Positions 1 through 8,779 are shown, counted from the first letter of the stretch. The stretch: 39,921 nucleotides of DNA from Paenibacillus phytohabitans (GCF_013141775.1 NZ_WHOB01000082.1:1-39921), one strand, 5' to 3'. Made by a program: numbers and translations. The notes: generated by a model from the sequence alone, not told the origin.

Positions 1-61
1 TCCTTTAGAGAATAGTATTACAATTACTTAGTGCCTTATTTTTGGTACTTGTTGTGAATTT

Positions 62-212
62 TGTGCATAGCTTGTGTATAATTCGGTGGTAAATAGAAAG
101 AAATGAAAACTTATACACATGTGGATAGATTATATTTTTTAACAAGTACTCCCCAATTCATGTGGATATCGTATTAGATAATGTGGATACAACAGAGGGA
201 ATTGTGGATGGA
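62..212. promoter_or_regulatory. cluster of DnaA-box-like 9-mers
   Basis: Five 9-mers lie within one mismatch of the DnaA box TTATCCACA or its complement: TGTGTATAA at 73-81, TTATACACA at 111-119, and TGTGGATAN at 120-128, 161-169 and 182-190. Two weaker copies (two mismatches) are at 62-70 and 203-211. Spacing between the last three starts is 21 bp, two helical turns. All but the copy at 111 are in the same orientation. DnaA box clusters away from oriC are known to titrate DnaA or regulate genes; that role here is inferred. The cluster lies just upstream of, and runs into, the possible start region of the thioesterase gene. Confidence 0.5.
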
Positions 213-233
213 TGCGTAAAGGAGCGTAAAGTT

Positions 234-980
234 ATGGACAAGCACGGCAACCTTTTGTGGACAGAGGATTTTATGGTTCATGCAAGTGACACTGATTTTC
301 GGTCAAGAGGCAAGCTATCTTTTCTTCTTGATATTATGCAGCGTGCTGCGGATTCGGCTGTAAGCAGCCTGGGTCTAAGTATTGATACAATGCTTAATGC
401 AAGAATGGGCTGGATGGTTATCACACTCGATCTGGATCTTCGACGTTTACCGTCGCCTAACGAGCTTCTTAATGTGCGTACCTGGAGTAAAGGAAACAAA
501 GGAGCGCTCTGGCAGCGGGATTATCGGATTTTTGATAGTAATGCTGTAGAACTGGCGGAGGCACGCTCAATCTGGGCGCTTGTGGACATGGATAAGCGGA
601 AGATCCTTCGTCCGTCAGCCCTTCCCATTGCTGTAGAGCCTTATTTGGAAGATTCGGTCGGAAGCCTCCCGGACAAAGTAGTGATTCCCGCTGATCTTTC
701 TCTGCAGGAAGCCTTTCGCTATCAAGTAAGGTATAGCGGGCTCGATAATAACGGGCACCTTAACAATGCAAGGTATGTAGATTTATGCTGCGATGCGCTG
801 ACTTTGGAGGAATGGGAAGAGCTGGAGCTTACCGGTCTTCACATAACCTATGCGCAGGAAGCCCAGTATGGTGAGGAAATTAGCCTTTTACGGTCTTCGC
901 GGACTGAAGAAGGAATATATGTACGCGGCCAAGGCGGCGACAAGGTGTTTTTTGAAGCATGTCTAAGGTTTGAGAGATAA
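234..980 (+). CDS. acyl-ACP thioesterase family protein
   Basis: A 248-residue protein resembling bacterial acyl-ACP thioesterases (FatA/FatB-type tandem hotdog fold), which release free fatty acids from acyl carrier protein in the cytoplasm. The N-terminal hotdog begins near FMVHASDTDF. The second carries DNNGHLNNARY around residues 171-181, matching the N-x-H-x-N catalytic signature, with His175. An upstream GTG at 162 keeps the frame open, but AAAGGAG at 218-224 sits nine bases before ATG 234, and the family's N-terminus fits 234 better. The 162-233 stretch is largely DnaA-like repeats. Physiological substrate is unknown; housekeeping lipid turnover or lipid export are both possible. Confidence 0.85.
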   Translation: MDKHGNLLWTEDFMVHASDTDFRSRGKLSFLLDIMQRAADSAVSSLGLSIDTMLNARMGWMVITLDLDLRRLPSPNELLNVRTWSKGNKGALWQRDYRIFDSNAVELAEARSIWALVDMDKRKILRPSALPIAVEPYLEDSVGSLPDKVVIPADLSLQEAFRYQVRYSGLDNNGHLNNARYVDLCCDALTLEEWEELELTGLHITYAQEAQYGEEISLLRSSRTEEGIYVRGQGGDKVFFEACLRFER

Positions 981-1020
981 ACCTTTAACAACAACAGTCT
1001 TAAATGTAGTTTCTTCTCAT

Positions 1021-1056
1021 GGCAGCCACTCTGTTTTCAGAGAACTGCCTTTTTTT
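1021..1056 (+). terminator. rho-independent terminator after the thioesterase gene
   Basis: GGCAG pairs with CTGCC and CTCTG with CAGAG around a short T loop, followed by seven T residues. Confidence 0.8.
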
Positions 1057-1142
1057 CGTATATAAAGCTAATTATTGGGTTGTCACAAATAAGCAGTTGG
1101 CATTCGTTATACAGGTGTAAAAGGAAAATGGAGGTGATTCTT

Positions 1143-1727
1143 TTGGAGCAAGGCAACCCCGGGGGCCAAGTGAATCCAAATATGATCGAAGAAGCAATTC
1201 ATAAGGTGCGCGCTGGTGAAAAGCATGCTTTTACTTCAGTGATTACTGCATATGAACGGCAAATATATACGTATTGTTATTATATTTTGAGGAGCCGTGA
1301 AGAAGCTGAGGATGCTGTGCAGGATATATTTGTGAAGGTGTATCAGGAGCTTGGGCGTTATGAGAAGCGTATCTCTTTTTCAGCCTGGTTGTATAAGGTA
1401 GCTTATCATCATTGCCTGGACCAGCTTCGCAGGCATAAGCGCCGCAGCCGGTTAATGTCACTTTATAAATTGCAGCTGGTGCGGGAAACTCCTGAGTCTC
1501 CAGTCAATTCGCCTGTGGATAGAATGTTCGGAGACCTAACTTCGGAGGAGCGCAGTTTGTTGATCCTGCGTGTCATTGAACAATACAGTTTCGAAGAAAT
1601 TGCACAGATAACCGGGAGCAGTTCGGCCGCTCTCCGCAAGAAGTATGAACGGCTCCGGAGAAAACTGATCCAGCAAAAAGCGAACGAAGGAGGATGCACT
1701 CGTGGAGAAGTGGCAGAATCAAACTGA
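1143..1727 (+). CDS. ECF-type RNA polymerase sigma factor
   Basis: A 194-residue sigma-70 family protein of extracytoplasmic-function type. Region 2 shows the motif with EEAEDAVQDIFVKVYQEL followed by SFSAWLYKVAYHHCLDQLR. Region 4 shows LTSEERSLLILRVIEQYSFEEIAQ and a helix-turn-helix with SSSAALRKKYERLRRKL. The frame is open from a TTG at 1080, but GGAGGTGA at 1130-1137, a near-perfect anti-16S match, places the start at TTG 1143 (GGAGG eight bases upstream). The stop overlaps the downstream anti-sigma start by 26 bases, so the pair is co-transcribed and probably translationally coupled. It would direct RNA polymerase to a stress or envelope regulon that cannot be read from sequence. Confidence 0.92.
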   Translation: MEQGNPGGQVNPNMIEEAIHKVRAGEKHAFTSVITAYERQIYTYCYYILRSREEAEDAVQDIFVKVYQELGRYEKRISFSAWLYKVAYHHCLDQLRRHKRRSRLMSLYKLQLVRETPESPVNSPVDRMFGDLTSEERSLLILRVIEQYSFEEIAQITGSSSAALRKKYERLRRKLIQQKANEGGCTRGEVAESN

Positions 1728-2835
1728 GAAGCAAATGTTGGAGCAGATTCGCAGCAGCATCGGAAAGGTTCAGCTTCCTGTGGACAGTTACAATGAGCAA
1801 ATTATGAACCGTATTGAGCATATGGAGATCAAAGGAGGCAGCAAATTGATTAAAAAGACGTTAGCAGCCGCATGTGTGGCCGTAATGATCGGGTTAGGTA
1901 CAGTAACAGCAGGATTCATCTCCCCTGTATGGGCCGATACATTGAGTCAATTCCCCGTATTCAGCAGTATTTTCAAGCACACCGACCCAGGTTTGAAATT
2001 GGCGGCGGAAAAGGGCTTGACTACTTCACCTAACATGAGCGTTACAAAGGATGGAGTTACTTTAAGTGTTACAGAAGTATTTTATGACGGTACCCGGCTA
2101 GCCATTGGATTTGAGAGAGCGGGAATCATGGATGAACGGGTTCTGGCGGAGATTACTGATTTCAAAACCCATGACTTTGATCAGTCGACCAAAGGGCTAC
2201 TGGGGCTGCCTGTGGTTACTCAGGTGTCAGGTGAGCCCATCAGCTTCGGCTCCTCTTCTACAGGTGACGTAGAGGGACAAGCCCAAACCCTTCTGTTGGA
2301 GCTGAATGAACTGCGGAACACTGCAGCTTTGGGAGACGAATTCAAGGTGGATATCAGTGTGCCGGTTGCTCAGATCGCAGAGCCGTTTGAGTTCCAGGTA
2401 ACGGTGAAAAAAGTAACGGAGGGAGTAATTAATCTTACTCCAGGTCAGGGGGCAAGCAAAGGCTCCTTCCATTACACAGTGAAGAGTCTGGACATTACGC
2501 CTGCTACCCTAAGATTGATCGTAACCAGTGAAGGGGAAGTGCCTGCCTCGCCGGAGCAGACAGGAGAATATGCTCCAACTGAGGTATTCTATGAGCTTGT
2601 GGATGATGCCGGAAATGTGATCAATCCCCGGCAGATGGGGTATGCCATGGCCAAGGCAGTTCAGCATCCTATTCTGGATAATCTGTACAATACCCTCCCG
2701 CAAATTCCCAAGACGATTACGGTCAGACCGTATACATGTACATTTGATAGTGAGCTGAATATTTTGCTGGATGCTAATGGTGAACGGGTAAAAACTTATT
2801 ATAAAGAACTTGAGACCACTATAGTGATTCCTTAA
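1702..2835 (+). CDS. membrane-anchored anti-sigma factor, DUF4179-type
   Basis: A 377-residue protein with a short cytoplasmic N-terminus (about 50 residues), one transmembrane helix near residues 52-72 (LAAACVAVMIGLGTVTAGFI) and a large extracytoplasmic beta-rich part. The segment after the helix (VWADTLSQFPVFSSIF) is typical of DUF4179 proteins encoded next to ECF sigma genes; the C-terminal half resembles the DUF5643 module that often follows. Start is GTG 1702 after GGAGGATG, inside the sigma gene. By family knowledge it holds the sigma factor inactive at the membrane until a signal arrives. The signal and release mechanism are unknown. Confidence 0.85.
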   Translation: MEKWQNQTEKQMLEQIRSSIGKVQLPVDSYNEQIMNRIEHMEIKGGSKLIKKTLAAACVAVMIGLGTVTAGFISPVWADTLSQFPVFSSIFKHTDPGLKLAAEKGLTTSPNMSVTKDGVTLSVTEVFYDGTRLAIGFERAGIMDERVLAEITDFKTHDFDQSTKGLLGLPVVTQVSGEPISFGSSSTGDVEGQAQTLLLELNELRNTAALGDEFKVDISVPVAQIAEPFEFQVTVKKVTEGVINLTPGQGASKGSFHYTVKSLDITPATLRLIVTSEGEVPASPEQTGEYAPTEVFYELVDDAGNVINPRQMGYAMAKAVQHPILDNLYNTLPQIPKTITVRPYTCTFDSELNILLDANGERVKTYYKELETTIVIP

Positions 2836-2871
2836 GGCAGAGAAATAATTCGAAAAATGAGAAGTTTACTT

Positions 2872-2901
2872 GTCCGCGTCTGCTCTGCAGAGGCGGACTT
2901 G
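2872..2901 (+). terminator. terminator hairpin between convergent genes
   Basis: GTCCGC at 2872-2877 pairs with GCGGAC at 2893-2898, with an inner TCTG/CAGA pairing. It lies between the anti-sigma gene and the convergent AraC-type gene. The T tract is short and interrupted (TTGTTTG). Confidence 0.55.
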
Positions 2902-2908
2902 TTTGTAT

Positions 2909-3814
2909 TCAAAGCAAAGTTAAAGGAATATAGATCTCACTTACCGAGTTAGGATTATCTGGTCCGAGATAGTCTTTGCCGTAGTATTCAAATTCGTAAG
3001 AGAGATTAAGGCGGTAATCGCTTCCGGGCAAAAATACGCCATAAATATATTTGTATGTAGCGGAGACTTCTGCTGAGGGACCTCTATGCAGGAATCGGAG
3101 ATACCTCGCCGGAGGTAAGGTGTGGACAGGGAGATTGTTATCTGCGTTTTCTCTGTTTGTCTGAAGCTTAGTACCAGGTGGTAAAGGCAACGAGGCGTTC
3201 AACTCACAGGCACAGAGAAGAGAGAATCCGCTATCCTCATAATCATCCGGCCAATAGCTAAGCTGATAATACCTCTCCGGAAGCTTACGTTCGGGTATAG
3301 AGGAGATACTGCTGAATAGCTGTTCCCAAGCTGTACCTATAATAGATGGATCGTTGTTAGCGGTAATAAATGGTCCCTGGAGCCTGATTTCCCCGAGCTC
3401 AATGATTTCCGGAGATACGGTGTTGTGGACAGTCCAGTGCGGCAGATCCATTCCCTGTATAGGATGCAGCAGCAGAGGGATATCGGGATTTGATTTTTGG
3501 CGGATACGGGTGGGGGTGGTATGGAGCAATCTTTTGAAGGCACGGGTGAAGGTCTCATAATCATTAAAAGAATAATCCAGCGAAATATCCTGAAAGGTGC
3601 GCCCGGGACTTCTCAGAATCTCACGTGCAGCCTCGGAAATTCGACGTCTTGCGATATAGTCGCCGGGTGTCAGCCCGGTAACCCCCTGGAACAGCCGGAT
3701 AAAATGATACAGCGAATAACCGCTCACTCTGGAGAGGGTCAGGACAGACAATGGCTGCTTCAGATTCGATTCAATATAATCAATCGCTTGCAGAATAAGC
3801 TTGCAGTTAGTCAT
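2909..3814 (-). CDS. AraC-family regulator with GyrI-like effector domain
   Basis: A 301-residue transcription factor. Residues about 5-105 form the two helix-turn-helix AraC DNA-binding domain at the N-terminus (PLSVLTLSRVSGYSLYHFIRLF, then TFQDISLDYSFNDYETFTRAFKR). Residues about 125-300 resemble the GyrI-like/SOUL small-molecule binding fold, ending in EFEYYGKDYLGPDNPNSVSEIYIPL. This order is that of the SoxS/Rob-like AraC-GyrI proteins. It lies 21 bases downstream of the TrmO-like gene on the same strand, so the two are probably co-transcribed. Ligand and targets are unknown. Confidence 0.9.
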   Translation of the reverse strand: MTNCKLILQAIDYIESNLKQPLSVLTLSRVSGYSLYHFIRLFQGVTGLTPGDYIARRRISEAAREILRSPGRTFQDISLDYSFNDYETFTRAFKRLLHTTPTRIRQKSNPDIPLLLHPIQGMDLPHWTVHNTVSPEIIELGEIRLQGPFITANNDPSIIGTAWEQLFSSISSIPERKLPERYYQLSYWPDDYEDSGFSLLCACELNASLPLPPGTKLQTNRENADNNLPVHTLPPARYLRFLHRGPSAEVSATYKYIYGVFLPGSDYRLNLSYEFEYYGKDYLGPDNPNSVSEIYIPLTLL

Positions 3815-3835
3815 GAGCTCTCTCCTCGTACTAAT

Positions 3836-4285
3836 TTACTCTAGAGCCCACTCCCCCCAGGAGGCAGCCCATACAGGGACTCTGACATGACGGACACGGT
3901 CGGTAGCAGGAAAATAGGCTTTGATATCGAGCACAGGCGTTCCTGGATAGGCATCCAGTCCGGTAACCTCAACAATTCCCTGTTCAACATCAACGGACAC
4001 AATTCCGGCAACAGAAAGGCCAATAGGATTAGGGCGTACGGGAGATCGTGTGGCAAATACACCAGTTACCGGAGCCTCATATGGAGGCTCAATCTGCGTA
4101 GTACGCCGGAAGGCATCTTCTGCAAATTCATGAATCCACCAGAGAATCTGGCAGTGGCTGAAATCAGCCAGCCCCTTCAAGGCAGGTCTGTATTGCGGTT
4201 TAATCTCGAGACGCAGGTTGTGCTGTGATCCGGATACGGATACTACACCTACTGATATAACATTATACGGTTCTGTTGTGAGCAT
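3836..4285 (-). CDS. TrmO-like tRNA N6-threonylcarbamoyladenosine methyltransferase
   Basis: A 149-residue protein of the TsaA/YaeB (TrmO) family, which methylates t6A37 in certain tRNAs using S-adenosylmethionine. The diagnostic stretch is ATRSPVRPNPIGLS, with VLDIKAYFPATD after it, both typical of the small beta-barrel fold. It is shorter than E. coli TrmO and lacks its C-terminal extension, as in many Firmicute homologues. The start is supported by AAAGGAG nine bases upstream on the minus strand. It is the first gene of a probable pair with the AraC-type regulator. Substrate assignment rests on family resemblance only. Confidence 0.82.
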   Translation of the reverse strand: MLTTEPYNVISVGVVSVSGSQHNLRLEIKPQYRPALKGLADFSHCQILWWIHEFAEDAFRRTTQIEPPYEAPVTGVFATRSPVRPNPIGLSVAGIVSVDVEQGIVEVTGLDAYPGTPVLDIKAYFPATDRVRHVRVPVWAASWGEWALE

Positions 4286-4357
4286 TGGCTGTGACTCCTT
4301 TCGGCTGGGGAATAATTCTAGTTTATCTGAAATGAAGCGAAATCAGCCTGATGATAT

Positions 4358-4384
4358 TTGCGGTCTTTTATCCCGTGGTATAAT
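4358..4384 (+). promoter_or_regulatory. probable sigma-A promoter of topB
   Basis: An extended -10, TGGTATAAT at 4376-4384, with a weak TTGCGG-like -35 at 4358-4363 and a 15-bp spacer. It lies about 30 bases upstream of the topB start. Confidence 0.55.
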
Positions 4385-4412
4385 AGATTGTTGATATGGA
4401 GGGGAGAGAATT

Positions 4413-6554
4413 ATGAAGGTACTGGTACTGGCGGAGAAGCCATCGGTTGCCCGGGAGATTGCCCGGGTGCTGGGCTGCGGAAATAAGCAAAAGAGCTATA
4501 TGGAAGGTCCGAAATATGTGGTTACCTGGGCTCTGGGGCATCTGGTTGGCCTGGCTGAGCCTGAGGACTATAACAATAAATATGCTACCTGGGCATTGGA
4601 GGATTTGCCGATTCTTCCGGAGAAGGCCAAGCTTAAGGTGCTGCGGGAGACCAGCCAGCAATACAAAGCGGTACAACAGCTGATGAAACGGCAGGATATT
4701 GAGGAGCTGATCGTTGCGACGGATGCTGCGCGTGAGGGTGAGCTGCTGGCACGCTGGATCATGAATATGGCTGGCTGGAAAAAGCCGTTCAAGCGGCTGT
4801 GGATCTCCTCGCAGACGGATAAGGCGATTAAGGAAGGCTTCGCCGCGCTTCGTCCGGGCAAGGACTTCGACCGGTTGTATGAGTCTGCCCGCTGCCGTGC
4901 AGAGGCGGATTGGATGATCGGACTGAACATTACGCGCGCCTTAACCTGTAAGTTCGGTGCGCCGCTCTCGGCAGGACGTGTACAGACACCTACGCTTGGC
5001 ATGATTATGGACCGGGAAAATGAAATTACGGGCTTCCGTTCCCAGGAATATGATCAGCTGACTGCCGATTTCGGCAATTTCCAGGCGGGATGGCGTGCGC
5101 AGGGCGGGGACGGCCGGATTTTTGATAGAGACAAGACAGGTATCCTGAAGGAGAAGCTGACCGGCCGCAGCGGACGGATCACCAAGGTGCACAAAAGCGA
5201 GAAAAGCGAACCCCATCCGCTGGCCTATGACCTGACGGAGCTGCAGCGGGATGCAAACCGTAAATTTGGCTTTTCGGCCAAACAAACCTCAAGCCTGCTG
5301 CAAAAGCTGTATGAACAGCATAAGCTGGTTACTTATCCGCGTACGGACAGCCGCTACCTGACTGCCGATATGACGGGTACGCTAAAAGAAAGATTGGACA
5401 GCGTAGCAGTCGGACCGTATGCGGCCCTCGCTAGACCGCTACTGCGCAAACCGCTGCCGGTTACGAAACGGATTGTTGACGACAGTAAGGTCAGTGACCA
5501 TCACGCAATTATTCCAACAGAGCAGACGGTATTGCTTAATCTATTAAGTGCGGAAGAACGGAAGCTGTATGATCTGATTGTACGGCGGTTCATCAGCCTG
5601 TTCTATCCTCCGGCACGTTATGATGCAGTGGCTGTGACGGTGAACGTGGACGGAGAAACGTTCCAGGTTAAAGGCACTACTGTTAAGGACGCGGGCTGGC
5701 GCGAAGTCTATGGCGGGGATATGAGTTCGGATGAGGAGGATGAGAACGCGGGCGATGAGCCTGCAGCGGGCAGCGTGAAGCTGCCGGAGCTGCGGGAGGG
5801 CGACAGCGTGAAAATTGAGCGCTGCATCATCAAGCCCGGCCGGACGCAGCCGCCGAAGCGTTATAATGAAGCTTCACTGCTGACACAGATGGAGAAGTAC
5901 GGGCTCGGTACGCCGGCCACCCGTGCGGATATCATCGAGAAGCTGGTCAGCTCGGATACGATTGAGCGGCAGGGTAATCTGCTGCATCCGACCGGCAAAG
6001 GCAAGCAGCTGATCGGACTGGTCTCAGGACAGCTGCGCACTCCGGAGCTTACGGCACGCTGGGAATCGGAGCTGGAGAAGATCGCGCGCGGGCAAGGGCG
6101 TCCGGAGCCTTTTCTGCAGGGCATCCGCAGTATGGCCCAGGAGCTGGTGTCCGGGGTCAAGAATAGCGCAGCGGAATACAAGCCGCATAATGTCTCTAAC
6201 AGCCATTGTCCGGAATGCGGGACAAGAATGCTGGAGAAGAAGAGCAAACGCGGCAAGCTGCTGGTCTGTCCCAAAGAGGACTGCGGCTATACCCGGGCAG
6301 GGGAGAAGCAGCTGTCGAACCGCCGCTGTCCGCAGTGCCATAAGAAGATGGAGCTTAAGGAAGGCAAGGCAGGGATGTATGTGCAGTGCCTCGGCTGCGG
6401 GATTACGGAGACAATGGATAAGGATCATAAGCATATCAACAAACGCGAGCAGCAGAAGCTGGTCCAGCAGTACAGCAAGCCGGAAAGCGCCAGTGGCTCT
6501 AACCTTGGTGAATTGCTGAAGGCAGCGATGGAAGCCAAGCAGAAGGGGAAATAA
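4413..6554 (+). CDS. topB: DNA topoisomerase III
   Basis: A 713-residue type IA topoisomerase that passes single strands to resolve recombination and replication intermediates. The Toprim domain begins LVLAEKPSVA (Glu8) and has the acidic motif ATDAAREGE with Asp104. The active-site tyrosine is Tyr308 in TYPRTDSRYL. The C-terminus carries two four-cysteine zinc-ribbon-like modules (CPEC...CPKEDC, then CPQC...CLGC), followed by a Lys-rich tail. Length matches Bacillus TopB. The start follows GGAGGGGAGAG. No classical terminator follows directly; a 12-bp repeat tract lies just downstream. Confidence 0.95.
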   Translation: MKVLVLAEKPSVAREIARVLGCGNKQKSYMEGPKYVVTWALGHLVGLAEPEDYNNKYATWALEDLPILPEKAKLKVLRETSQQYKAVQQLMKRQDIEELIVATDAAREGELLARWIMNMAGWKKPFKRLWISSQTDKAIKEGFAALRPGKDFDRLYESARCRAEADWMIGLNITRALTCKFGAPLSAGRVQTPTLGMIMDRENEITGFRSQEYDQLTADFGNFQAGWRAQGGDGRIFDRDKTGILKEKLTGRSGRITKVHKSEKSEPHPLAYDLTELQRDANRKFGFSAKQTSSLLQKLYEQHKLVTYPRTDSRYLTADMTGTLKERLDSVAVGPYAALARPLLRKPLPVTKRIVDDSKVSDHHAIIPTEQTVLLNLLSAEERKLYDLIVRRFISLFYPPARYDAVAVTVNVDGETFQVKGTTVKDAGWREVYGGDMSSDEEDENAGDEPAAGSVKLPELREGDSVKIERCIIKPGRTQPPKRYNEASLLTQMEKYGLGTPATRADIIEKLVSSDTIERQGNLLHPTGKGKQLIGLVSGQLRTPELTARWESELEKIARGQGRPEPFLQGIRSMAQELVSGVKNSAAEYKPHNVSNSHCPECGTRMLEKKSKRGKLLVCPKEDCGYTRAGEKQLSNRRCPQCHKKMELKEGKAGMYVQCLGCGITETMDKDHKHINKREQQKLVQQYSKPESASGSNLGELLKAAMEAKQKGK

Positions 6555-6612
6555 AAAAGCCTAAAGTGTAAGGGCAACAGTGCATTAGATGAAGTAAGTG
6601 GCAAAAAACGAG

Positions 6613-6773
6613 CGAAGATACAACGAAGATAAAAACAAAGATAAGAACAAAGATAAGAACAAAGATAAAAACAAAGATACAAACGAAGATACAAGCCAAG
6701 ATACAACGAAGATAAAAGCAAAGATACAAACGAAGATACAACGATGATACAAACAAAGATAAAAAAAAGATAC
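6613..6773. repeat. degenerate 12-bp tandem repeat, AAAGATAMRAAC type
   Basis: About thirteen copies of a purine-rich unit (AAAGATAAGAAC, AAAGATACAAAC, GAAGATACAAGC and the like) run head to tail. The section 6637-6708 keeps an exact 12-bp register for six units; the flanking copies slip by one base. The plus strand is almost free of T except in GATA. The in-frame reading from GTG 6598 gives a short KDKN-rich peptide that ends in the repeat and has no ribosome binding site, so a non-coding slippage-expanded tract is more likely. Confidence 0.85.
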
Positions 6774-7064
6774 AAGCGTAAGACTAGTTAACGTAAAAGC
6801 AGCATGTTTATTCTAAGCTCTGTTATATAGAAGTTAGTTTCCCTTCCAGAAAGGGAATGCTTCGAGAACAACAAGACTGCCGGAGCATCCGGTGGTTTTG
6901 TTGTGTTTATGGAAATCGTGGAGCTGGCTGGTGTATAACAGAAGATTAAGTGTAATGTTACTTTACGAAGGCTGTCCAAGGGGCGGCAGATATGTTTTAC
7001 TTAGAAGATTGAAGCTGGACAGGGTTATTAGGGTTCCGGCAAATATAGTGGAGCGGGTGATGAA
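6774..7064. other. intergenic region between repeat tract and MFS gene
   Basis: No supported gene. It contains a hairpin at 6868-6904: ACAACAA pairs with TTGTTGT, and inside it CCGGA with TCCGG. This may end topB transcription, though no clean T run follows. A short open frame (6892-7086) has no ribosome binding site and overlaps the MFS start. Confidence 0.5.
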
Positions 7065-8318
7065 GTGGCGGCGGCTAAGCAATTAGAAGGTGAAGTCCAA
7101 TCGGTACAAGGCTCAGGCAAGAGGGGGGGCAGCCGGTTTTTCTTTTTGGTGATTGTCTTTATGTTCTGGTTCTCTTCTTATATCTATGTGCCTGTGTTGT
7201 CTCCGTATGTGGAGCATCTGGGAGCTTCTTATATCATGGTTGGAGCGGTGCTGGGCGTATACGGCCTGATGCAGATTCTGTTCCGGCTGCCGATCGGGAT
7301 CGGTTCGGATTATCTTAACCGGCGGCGGCCGTTTATTTATCTGGGGCTGATCGCCAGCGGAGCAAGCTGTCTGCTGTTCCTGGCTGGTGCACATCCGGGC
7401 TGGGCGCTGGCTGCGCGTGCCGTCTCAGGGATTGCGGCCTCCGCGTGGGTCGTGTACTCGGTGATGTTCGCGGGGTATTTTCCGAAAGAAGAGGCTGGTA
7501 AAGCGATGGGCATGCTGCAGTTTACAACGGTTATTGCCCAATTGACCAGTATGATGATCAGCGGCTATATGGTCGATCACTGGGGCTGGAACACTCCGTT
7601 TATTATCGGCGGGATTGTGGCGGCGGCAGCGCTGCTGCTTGCACTACGTCTGCCTGAACAGAAGCAGGAGAAGCGGAATGCGATTCAGATCAAAGATCTT
7701 GCCGGAGTAGTCAGGGAACCGCTGCTGGTCAAGGTATCGCTTTTGTCAGTGCTGGCGCATTGTGTACTGTTCATTACGATGTTCGGCTATACGCCGAATC
7801 AGGCGCTGGATATTGGAGCGAGCAAAGAAAGTCTCGGCTGGCTGACGCTGGCTTTCATGCTGCCGCATGCGATTGCCACACTGTACGGCTCACGTCTATT
7901 CGGCAAATGGCTTGGGGACCGGGGAACGTTAATGCTGGGTTTTGCCGGGAGTGCGGTATTCACACTGCTGATTCCCTCTATGCCTACTCTAGCCGCTCTC
8001 TGTGCAACGCAGATTGGGAACGGATTCATGCAGGGTCTTATTTTCCCGCTGCTGCTGGGTAAATCGGTGTCGGGAGTCGCTCCGTTCAAACGGGCAACGG
8101 CTATGGGCTTCTATCAGGCGGTGTATGCCATAGGGATGTCAGGGGGACCATTTGTTGCGGGATGGATGAGTGCGGCGTATGGACTGACCGGCGGTTTCTG
8201 GCTTGGCGGAATTGCGGCGCTGCTTGCTGCGGTGCTGTCCTGGCTATGGATCAGAGAGGCCGGAGAACCGGGCATAGGGAGCAGACAAAAGCGGCGGATA
8301 CTTGGCAGGCAGGGTTAG
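7065..8318 (+). CDS. MFS transporter
   Basis: A 417-residue integral membrane protein with the twelve-helix pattern of the major facilitator superfamily: six helices, a charged central loop around residues 200-215 (LPEQKQEKRNAIQIKD), then six more. After helix 2 it carries RLPIGIGSDYLNRRRPF, a form of the MFS loop 2-3 motif (G-x-x-x-D-R/x-x-x-R-R). The start is GTG 7065, with GGAG eleven bases upstream. The overall look is that of Bacillus YfkF/drug-exporter-like proteins. The substrate cannot be inferred from sequence. Confidence 0.9.
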   Translation: MAAAKQLEGEVQSVQGSGKRGGSRFFFLVIVFMFWFSSYIYVPVLSPYVEHLGASYIMVGAVLGVYGLMQILFRLPIGIGSDYLNRRRPFIYLGLIASGASCLLFLAGAHPGWALAARAVSGIAASAWVVYSVMFAGYFPKEEAGKAMGMLQFTTVIAQLTSMMISGYMVDHWGWNTPFIIGGIVAAAALLLALRLPEQKQEKRNAIQIKDLAGVVREPLLVKVSLLSVLAHCVLFITMFGYTPNQALDIGASKESLGWLTLAFMLPHAIATLYGSRLFGKWLGDRGTLMLGFAGSAVFTLLIPSMPTLAALCATQIGNGFMQGLIFPLLLGKSVSGVAPFKRATAMGFYQAVYAIGMSGGPFVAGWMSAAYGLTGGFWLGGIAALLAAVLSWLWIREAGEPGIGSRQKRRILGRQG

Positions 8319-8339
8319 GTTTATTGTAATAGAAGGGGG

Positions 8340-8390
8340 CCCCGCAAAGTACCTGAGTGATCACCTGCGCCAAAACCTCACTTTGTGGGG
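8340..8390. other. long-stem hairpin
   Basis: CCCCGCAAAGT at 8340-8350 pairs over 11 bp with ACTTTGTGGGG at 8380-8390 (one G-U), enclosing 29 nt. It may terminate the MFS transcript, although the next T run (8402-8407) is eleven bases away. Confidence 0.55.
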
Positions 8391-8397
8391 GAACTTA

Positions 8398-8427
8398 TTG
8401 GTTTTTTGCCGGAAAGGGTAATATAAT
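8398..8427 (+). promoter_or_regulatory. possible promoter for the DUF1294 gene
   Basis: TATAAT at 8422-8427 with TTGGTT at 8398-8403, spacer 18 bp. Confidence 0.45.
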
Positions 8428-8465
8428 AGAGAGTAGATAGGATGCAAGGAGGAGGGGCCGGAAGG

Positions 8466-8729
8466 ATGGTCAAGGGTGTATTGCTGTGGTTCGCACTGAT
8501 CAATATTATCGGGTATGTGGTGATGTCGGAAGACAAGAACAAGGCCCGCAAAAGACGGGATCGGGTGCCGGAGAAAACACTGTTTCTGCTGGCGTTCATG
8601 GGCGGCGCGCTGGGTGTGCTGATTGCCATGTACCGCAAGCGCCACAAGACGAGGCATACTTCCTTCAGGATCGGAATTCCGCTGCTGCTGCTGCTGAATA
8701 TCCTGCTGTATGGATATTTTTTGAGTTAA
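8466..8729 (+). CDS. DUF1294 small membrane protein
   Basis: An 87-residue protein with an N-terminal membrane helix (VLLWFALINIIGYVVM), a basic loop DKNKARKRRDRVPEKTL, a second hydrophobic stretch FLLAFMGGALGVLIAM, the motif YRKRHKTRH, and a last helix. The order helix, R-x-P-E, GG-x-x-G, R-HKT is that of the DUF1294 family, whose function is not known. The frame opens at 8442, but AAGGAGGAGG at 8447-8456 places the start at ATG 8466. Confidence 0.85.
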   Translation: MVKGVLLWFALINIIGYVVMSEDKNKARKRRDRVPEKTLFLLAFMGGALGVLIAMYRKRHKTRHTSFRIGIPLLLLLNILLYGYFLS

Positions 8730-8779
8730 GTTTCTTGTAGTTTGGCTAAGGCTGTACACAATAGAAAGAGGTGGCGTAT

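Noticed and set aside
1..212. Replication origin oriC at the window start
   Set aside because: No dnaA, dnaN, recF or gyr genes and no obvious AT-rich unwinding element with trios; only a DnaA box cluster is supported.
6598..6744. Short KDKN-repeat peptide from GTG 6598 through the 12-bp repeats
   Set aside because: No ribosome binding site, and the frame follows a slippage-prone repeat.
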